From Olsenella sp. SW781 (GTDB lineage: Bacteria; Actinomycetota; Coriobacteriia; Coriobacteriales; Atopobiaceae): a DNA stretch of 64,000 bases. The notes beneath the pieces are model-generated. The model made no database searches. It saw only the letters and a list, made by a program, of their open reading frames with translations, and was not told the origin of the DNA. The translations under genes and the position numbers were made by a program. How positions within the stretch are numbered: the stretch's first letter is position 1; every line of letters begins with the position of its first letter. Where the stretch lies: NCBI RefSeq assembly GCF_012027725.1, contig NZ_SJOU01000009.1:1-64000 (forward strand). The letters are read 5' to 3'. Shown piece after piece: positions 59,745 to 64,000 of the stretch.

Positions 59745-61397
59745 TCAGACATTAACTGGCGTGTAGTACGCATCCGGCCCGTTCTTCTCCTTCCGGAGCC
59801 TCCCCTCATTGACAAGCTTGCGAATCTCGTAATAAGCGGAATTCTTGTCGATGTGCAGCAGCTCGCCCACACTGGCGGTGCTGACCCGTCCCTGGCTCTC
59901 CGCGAGCTTCATGATGAGCTCGGGGTAACGCAGTCGATCGATGTCCGTCTGTCGCACATACTCGAGTCCCTTCCGGGCCGACCTGTAGAGGTGTGAGCTG
60001 AGGTGATACATGCGGCTTCTTCTGTTTCCGGACGCTTCGACGAGTCCTGCTTCTGTGAGAAGCTCGACCGTCTGCTTGAGTCGCGTGGGCTGTACATCAA
60101 CCTCTGCCTGGAGGTCCGAGACAGACGTCCTTCTCATGCGCTTGAGCGCGTCGAGCACGAGCAGAGACTGGATGGGCATTGGCTTGCCGCTCTTCCTGCT
60201 CTCGTCTGCAAGGAGGCTGACAAACGCCAGGTCAGGCTCACTTCGGGCAATGAAAAGACGGACTACGGTCGAGGTTGACTCCGAGTAGTCAGGCAGTGGC
60301 CGGCCGTAAAGAAGCGAGCCCTCAAAGATCCTGTCGACACCACGGCCGGTCCTCTCGGCAAGGCCGATTCGCTTGAGGGCATCCATGAGGCAGGGGTTTC
60401 GCCCGTGGGGCTCCGCCGTCAGGAGCGTCTTTACCGTGACGCCCTCCACGAATCCGCCAGGATTGGAGATGGTGATGCCAGCGTCATCTATGAGCACCCT
60501 TACGTTGCCAAGGATCGAGTAGTCGCGGTGGCCGAAGGCGTTGACGAGAGCCTCTCGCAGAGCCCTGCGGTCAAAGGCGGGGACGGGATCGGTGAAAAGC
60601 CCGTAGGGAATCTCTGTGACAGGGTTCCAGGGTTCGATTGCCTCGGAAATCCGTTCGATGGTCTTAAGGAGGCCGCCGCCATACTCGTCATTCACCTTGA
60701 TGTCGGTGCCCTGAAGCACCTGAAAGGCCGATTTTGCGGAGGGGGCAAGGCGCTTTATGGACGTTTCTTTTCCTAGGATGAGAACGCCCGCGAGCGTTGG
60801 TACTTGCTTGTCCCCAACTGTCGTGGTGAGTCCAAGCGCCCGCTCCAGCTCCTCGTCTTCCAGCTCGAGCAGGCTTCGGTCGCTGTTTCTTGACGAGCTG
60901 ATTATGCGCCTGAGCCGCTGCCGCTCAATGGGGTCGAAATCATCACAAGACGAGTCGGGCATGGGCTGGGCGGAATAGTCCAGCCTGCCGAGGTCAGACA
61001 GCCTCGTCGCGATTTCGTAGGGGTACATGGGGACGCTTGCGGGCTTGCCGTCCTCCTTGAGCCGTCGACGCAGCATCTTTCCAGATGACGTTGCGACGAT
61101 GCTCAGAGATCGGGGAACTTCCACGTGGAGAACGGGAAGCTCCTCATCGAGTATCTCTGAACGGACGGAGATGGGCGGGACTGTCTTGTTGGCAATCATG
61201 GCTGTCATGCGGATGGGGTCGCGGTGCTGGGGCTGGGCGCCTGTGACGCTGCCGTCATCCTCGACCCCAACATAGAGATCTCCGCCGTCGGTGTTTGCGA
61301 GGGCGACGATCTCCTCGGATATTACCGTGTCGGAGATGGTCTTGCGGTCGCTGTTGAACTCTACGGAGAGGGTCTCGGAGGGGGGAATAAGGCTCAT
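59745..61397 (-). CDS. AlbA/Schlafen-domain ATP-binding transcriptional regulator
   Basis: A 550-residue protein of the 'ATP-dependent DNA helicase RecG-related/AlbA_2' group. Residues 1-140 form the Schlafen AlbA-2 domain (ETLSVEFN; ALANTDGGDLYVGVEDDGSV). The middle has REALVNAFGHRDYS and ISNPGGFVEGV, and GLAERTGRGVDRI, typical of the C-terminal ATP-binding HATPase-like domain. The last 170 residues contain at least two winged helices (ALKRMRRTSVSDLQAEV; GRVSTASVGELLHIDKNSAYYEIRKL). The ATG follows AAAGGGAA. A 56-bp palindrome lies just upstream, probably its own operator. Confidence 0.83.
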   Translation of the reverse strand: MSLIPPSETLSVEFNSDRKTISDTVISEEIVALANTDGGDLYVGVEDDGSVTGAQPQHRDPIRMTAMIANKTVPPISVRSEILDEELPVLHVEVPRSLSIVATSSGKMLRRRLKEDGKPASVPMYPYEIATRLSDLGRLDYSAQPMPDSSCDDFDPIERQRLRRIISSSRNSDRSLLELEDEELERALGLTTTVGDKQVPTLAGVLILGKETSIKRLAPSAKSAFQVLQGTDIKVNDEYGGGLLKTIERISEAIEPWNPVTEIPYGLFTDPVPAFDRRALREALVNAFGHRDYSILGNVRVLIDDAGITISNPGGFVEGVTVKTLLTAEPHGRNPCLMDALKRIGLAERTGRGVDRIFEGSLLYGRPLPDYSESTSTVVRLFIARSEPDLAFVSLLADESRKSGKPMPIQSLLVLDALKRMRRTSVSDLQAEVDVQPTRLKQTVELLTEAGLVEASGNRRSRMYHLSSHLYRSARKGLEYVRQTDIDRLRYPELIMKLAESQGRVSTASVGELLHIDKNSAYYEIRKLVNEGRLRKEKNGPDAYYTPVNV

Positions 61398-61420
61398 CGG
61401 TTCCCTTTCTCTTGCGCTTA

Positions 61421-61476
61421 TCTCAGAATATCTCTGAATTCAGAGATATATCTCAGAATTCAGAGATATTCTGAGA
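61421..61476 (-). promoter_or_regulatory. 56-bp near-perfect palindrome ahead of the AlbA-type gene
   Basis: The 56 bases are self-complementary but for one A-A pair. CTGAATTCAG and AGAGATATTCTGAG occur within it as smaller palindromes, so several dimers could bind. It lies 24 bases upstream of the start codon. Confidence 0.8.
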
Positions 61477-61576
61477 TTGTTCTGAGCTTGACGTCCTGTC
61501 GAGCCGCTTTTGCGCCGCCAAGGGCTGTGCTCTGCTCCAGTTAACCCATCAAGCCGCCCTTCCGACGGGAGCCGTC

Positions 61577-62540
61577 ATGAGCCGCGACGACCTGCTCTAT
61601 GACCTCACGTTTGTCATGCTTTATCTCACCTCCTGGGAGGAGAAGGGCTCCGGCGGCTCGGTTCGCCGGGCGTGGAAAAGCTACGACTGGGACGCCATCG
61701 ACCGCCTGGACTCGGAGCGCCTCATCGGCACGAGCCATCGGGCCAAGTCGGCCCATCTCTCGGATGAGGCATGCCGTCGGGCGAGAAGATCGTGGCGCGG
61801 TTGGATGGTGCGTGGGGCCACGGCGAAGAAGGTGGCGAGAAGAGCGTTCTTCTCGCCCTGCGGTCCGCGGGTGTGAGGGCGTTCAAGTTCTGCGTCGATC
61901 TGCGGCTCTGGCAGGGACACCCTTGCTGGCACGCGCTTGTGCTTCCCGCCTCGGCTGCGTTTACGGACCTGCATAGCGCCATCCAGTCTGCATTTCTCTG
62001 GCGGGACTACCATCTCCACCGATTTGAGCTGCGCGCGCGAAGGGGACGCCGAGATTATGGATGCGCGCGAGATTGCGGAGCTCGGGGAGGAGTGGGGTGT
62101 GGGCAGGCCGCACCCGCGGCGGCTCGCCTCCGTGCGGCTGCTTCTGAGTGACGTCTTTCCGCGCGCGCAAGGCGCGTTACTTCTACGATTGCGGTGACGG
62201 CTGGAAGCACGACGTCAAGATCCCAGAGGTTATCGACTCGTATGGCGGAGAGCTGCCCGCGTCCGTGCCCGTTCCGGGCGACGCGCCGCCGGAGGACGTG
62301 GGCGACGTTGGCGGGTTCGAGCACTTCCTTCAGGCCATCGGAGATTCCGCGCGCTCCGAGTACGATGACCTGGCCGGATGGGGCTGGAGCCAGTTCTACG
62401 AGCCATCTGACCTCACCTCCGTGAGTCGTCGCATGCGCGCATGGAAGACCGACGAGCTCGTCCGCGCGCGGAACGAGCGGTACGAGTGCCGATGCGCGGG
62501 CGGACTGGCTGACCCCTCCACGCTGAGTGGCAGCTTTTGA
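61577..62540 (+). pseudogene. Frameshifted DUF6429 / pRiA4b ORF-3-like fusion
   Basis: Pieces of one gene lie in different frames. 61577-about 61765: a DUF6429-like start (DDLLYDLTFVMLYLTSWEEK; AWKSYDWDAIDRLDSERLIG). About 61765-62035, next frame: a pRiA4b ORF-3-like domain (VRAFKFCVDLRLWQ; ALVLPASAAFTDLHSAIQ; YHLHRFEL). About 62035-62160, third piece: EGDAEIMDAREIAELGEEWG. About 62165-62540, fourth: ARYFYDCGDGWKHDVKIPEV to the end. Two of the shifts fall in GCGCGCGC runs (62031-62039; 62159-62168). The final codons are made of a GAGTGGCAGCTTTTGA copy like the neighbouring repeat element. pRiA4b-type proteins are found with plasmids and mobile elements. Confidence 0.8.
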
Positions 62541-62554
62541 CCAGCTTCCGCGCC

Positions 62555-62618
62555 GAGTGACAGCTTTTGGACGAACGGGTCCCTCCTAGAGGCCCGGTTT
62601 GGTCGGAAGTAGTCACTC
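62555..62618. repeat. GTGACAG..GGACGG family element
   Basis: GAGTGAC (62555-62561) and GTCACTC (62612-62618) bound it; GTGACAGCTTTTGGACG is shared with 59631 and, with changes, 57740 and 13561. A partial direct copy of its left end lies 30 bases upstream (62525-62540). Confidence 0.78.
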
Positions 62619-62680
62619 ATCTCTCAGGGCAGGGGGCTCACCGCGGCCGCCCGCCCCGCCGCGCCGCCAGCGTCGCGTCG

Positions 62681-62743
62681 AGACAGAGGATCCGGACAGA
62701 AACGGCCTCCCTGAGAGGCCAACTCTGTCCGAATCCTCTGTTT
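62681..62743. repeat. Imperfect palindrome, about 28-bp arms
   Basis: ACAGAGGATCCGGACAGA (62683-62700) pairs with TCTGTCCGAATCCTCTGT (62724-62741) with one mismatch, and GGCCT/AGGCC pair further in. Confidence 0.8.
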
Positions 62744-62847
62744 CGGTGAGGGGAGGGGCCTCGACGGGGGACCTCAACAGGGGCCGCATCCGTCCCCCAC
62801 CCGCCGGTGGCAACCGTAAGGAAATCCCAAATTAACGGCCCTGATGA

Positions 62848-62901
62848 TTGACCATATAACCCTCAGGCTGCTAGAGTCATAGCATTATTGGGGGAGGGGG
62901 T
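62848..62901 (+). promoter_or_regulatory. Promoter/leader of the secreted protein (shared layout)
   Basis: TTGACC (62848-62853), an 18-base spacer and TAGAGT (62872-62877), with CTCAGGCT between, then GGGGGAGGGGGT at 62890-62901. The hexamers and spacing match those at 38092. Confidence 0.55.
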
Positions 62902-62937
62902 ACCTTCTCCCGCTCCTGACGAGAAGAGACACCATAA

Positions 62938-63537
62938 ATGAAGAAGCTCGTGAGCGCCTTTGCTGCCTTTACGATGATGCTCGCGCTGCCCACTGTTGCC
63001 ATGGCGGCGCAGTTCAATAGCCCCAGCGGCACCACGGTCACCGCCCCCGGCACGGGCGTCGCCATCTCCGTCTCCGGTGACGTCTCCAGCGCCTCCGGCG
63101 ATGGCTACATCTCCGTTGAGCCGCATGACGTGGTGGCCTCCAACGTGCCCGAGGGCGTCACCCCGCTTGCCACCTTCGAGGTGCTCGAGCACGGCGACGT
63201 CGAGTTCTCCGAGCTCTCCCTCGTCTTCAGCGTGGGCTCCCAGTACGCCGGCGCCAAGGCCACGGCCTACATCCAGCACGGTGACGGCACCACCGACGTC
63301 CAGGAGGCCACCGTTGCCGCTGACGGCACCGTGACCATCACCGTCGACCGCCTCTCCGTCTTCTCCATCGTGATTGACGAGTCCACCATCCCGGCTGACG
63401 GCGGCGTTGCCACCGACACCTCCGCCACCGCCCCCGCGACGGACGTCAACTCCGCTGCCGTTGCGGGCGTGACCGTTGCCGCCCTCGCTGGCGCTGGCGT
63501 GGTTGCCGTGACCCTTCGCAAGAAGGTTTCTGAGTAA
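62938..63537 (+). CDS. Secreted, C-terminally membrane-anchored protein
   Basis: A 199-residue surface protein I cannot name. Residues 1-23 are a signal peptide (MKKLVSAFAAFTMMLALPTV, cut after AMAA). The mature part is Ser/Thr/Val-rich, beta-structured and without Cys. It ends with a Thr/Ala linker (TSATAPATDVNS), a hydrophobic helix (AAVAGVTVAALAGAGVVAVTL) and RKKVSE, the layout of a sorting signal, but no LPxTG-like motif is obvious; PATD is the nearest. A class B sortase gene starts 122 bases later and may act on it. The start codon lies after GACGAGAAGAGA, a weak ribosome site. Confidence 0.78.
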   Translation: MKKLVSAFAAFTMMLALPTVAMAAQFNSPSGTTVTAPGTGVAISVSGDVSSASGDGYISVEPHDVVASNVPEGVTPLATFEVLEHGDVEFSELSLVFSVGSQYAGAKATAYIQHGDGTTDVQEATVAADGTVTITVDRLSVFSIVIDESTIPADGGVATDTSATAPATDVNSAAVAGVTVAALAGAGVVAVTLRKKVSE

Positions 63538-63580
63538 CGCAGGAAACGCCCGGTCAGGCCGGGTGTCAAATGGACGATGA

Positions 63581-63608
63581 GGGGCCCGTCTCGCGCGGGT
63601 CCCTTTTT
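63581..63608 (+). terminator. Terminator after the secreted protein gene
   Basis: An 8-bp stem (63581-63588 with 63596-63603, one G-U pair) is followed by TTTTT. Confidence 0.85.
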
Positions 63609-63658
63609 GTAGGATACGGGGAGCGGCCACGAGGCCGCAGGCGGGCAAAGAGGATACG

Positions 63659-64000
63659 ATGCCAGGTCAGGACAAGGGCGAGAAGAACGGCGGCGCGCGG
63701 CGCAGGGGCGTGATTCCCCTGGTCGTGGCCCTCGTGGTCCTTCTCGCCGTGGCGGGATGCGGGATTGCGTACTTTGTCATGCAGAGCGCGGCCGCGGAGA
63801 AGATTCGCTCCGAGCAGGAGGCGCTCGGACCCGGTCAGGCCGCCGGCGAGGCGCCCGCCGAAGCCGCCGACCCCGAGCCTGCGGAAGACCCGCGCCCGGC
63901 CAACCCGGTGGACTTTCCCACCCTCAAGGCCGAGCACCCCGACGTCTACGCCTGGATTGAGATTCCGGACACCCAGATTGACTACCCGGTGGTGCAGAGC
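63659..64000 (+). CDS. Class B sortase, N-terminal part (cut by window end)
   Basis: The first 114 codons of a second sortase. A short basic N-terminus (with GEKNGGARRRG) precedes a membrane helix (VIPLVVALVVLLAVAGCGIA, about 18-37), an Ala/Pro/Glu-rich spacer, and the opening of the sortase barrel: LKAEHPDVYAWIEIPDTQID and YPVVQS. Compare PGTGVNYPVYQ in the sortase at 20039. Catalytic His, Cys and Arg lie beyond the window. The ATG follows AAAGAGGA. Its neighbour upstream is a surface-type protein, a likely substrate. Confidence 0.9.
   Translation, partial: MPGQDKGEKNGGARRRGVIPLVVALVVLLAVAGCGIAYFVMQSAAAEKIRSEQEALGPGQAAGEAPAEAADPEPAEDPRPANPVDFPTLKAEHPDVYAWIEIPDTQIDYPVVQS

Larger units (their letters stand above)
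62541..62937 (+). other. Repeat-filled intergenic region
   Basis: No gene is supported in these 397 bases. They hold the elements at 62555-62618 and 62681-62743, then the promoter and leader of the secreted protein at 62938. Confidence 0.6.

Noticed and set aside
8096-63689. Explaining the GGCGAGAAGAACG word by a favoured GEKN peptide
   Set aside because: Two exact or near copies are non-coding, several read in other frames or on the other strand, and codon choice is the same each time.
1-64000. tRNA, rRNA, prophage, integrase or insertion sequence
   Set aside because: None was found on reading both strands; the pRiA4b-like relic is the only gene with mobile-element associations.

Overview
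The window is GC-rich, densely coded DNA from a Gram-positive actinobacterium. The mix of purine genes, class B sortases with [LV]PxTG surface proteins, an EF-G-like protein, LoaP, and NTG/GTG starts behind strong GGAGG sites suggests the class Coriobacteriia (Olsenella/Atopobium/Collinsella relatives). That placement rests on gene style and protein resemblance; there is no rRNA in the window to confirm it.

Layout. 1-3.6 kb: purA, a DegV-like gene and purD. 3.7-5.7 kb: a 19-bp tandem repeat, an AAA ATPase and an MNT/HEPN toxin-antitoxin pair. 5.7-17.5 kb: a NUDIX hydrolase, two large sortase-anchored surface proteins, an ABC exporter, a membrane protein, two abutting gene fragments and a zinc-ribbon/DUF6273-like protein. 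17.6-24.4 kb: a pyridoxamine-kinase-like gene, brnT/brnA, then purE, a class B sortase, purF, purM and purN. 24.7-36.5 kb: an RNA methyltransferase, an SPFH protein with a tiny ribbon-helix-helix partner, an EF-G-like GTPase, a flavodiiron protein, a nuclease-like protein, a CorC/HlyC protein, and a trio of an acidic-tailed protein, a YtxH protein and a PRC-barrel protein.

36.6-57.4 kb is a complete capsule/exopolysaccharide locus: LCP ligase, Wzz/CpsD/CpsB phosphoregulatory trio, LoaP antiterminator behind a structured leader, priming sugar transferase, WecG/TagA-type transferase, CapE/CapF/CapG (UDP-L-FucNAc pathway), a low-GC cassette (acetyltransferase, glycosyltransferases, Wzy-like, Wzx), UDP-GlcA epimerase, UDP-glucose dehydrogenase, and a second, sequence-identical copy of CapG followed by a strong terminator. 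The two CapG copies are direct repeats of 1,188 bp that bracket the low-GC cassette. 57.8-62.5 kb holds a Fic protein and an AlbA/Schlafen-type regulator, each preceded by a long near-perfect palindrome, and a frameshifted DUF6429/pRiA4b-ORF3 relic. The window ends with a secreted protein and the start of a second class B sortase.

Two genome-scale signals cut across the genes. First, the 13-mer GGCGAGAAGAACG occurs nine times exactly (both strands, coding and non-coding, several reading frames), the pattern expected of a DNA-level signal such as an uptake sequence or Chi/KOPS-like site. Second, at least ten long palindromes, some belonging to recurring sequence families, sit 3' of genes. Several envelope genes also share a promoter/leader layout. 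No tRNA, rRNA, CRISPR array, transposase or phage gene was seen.
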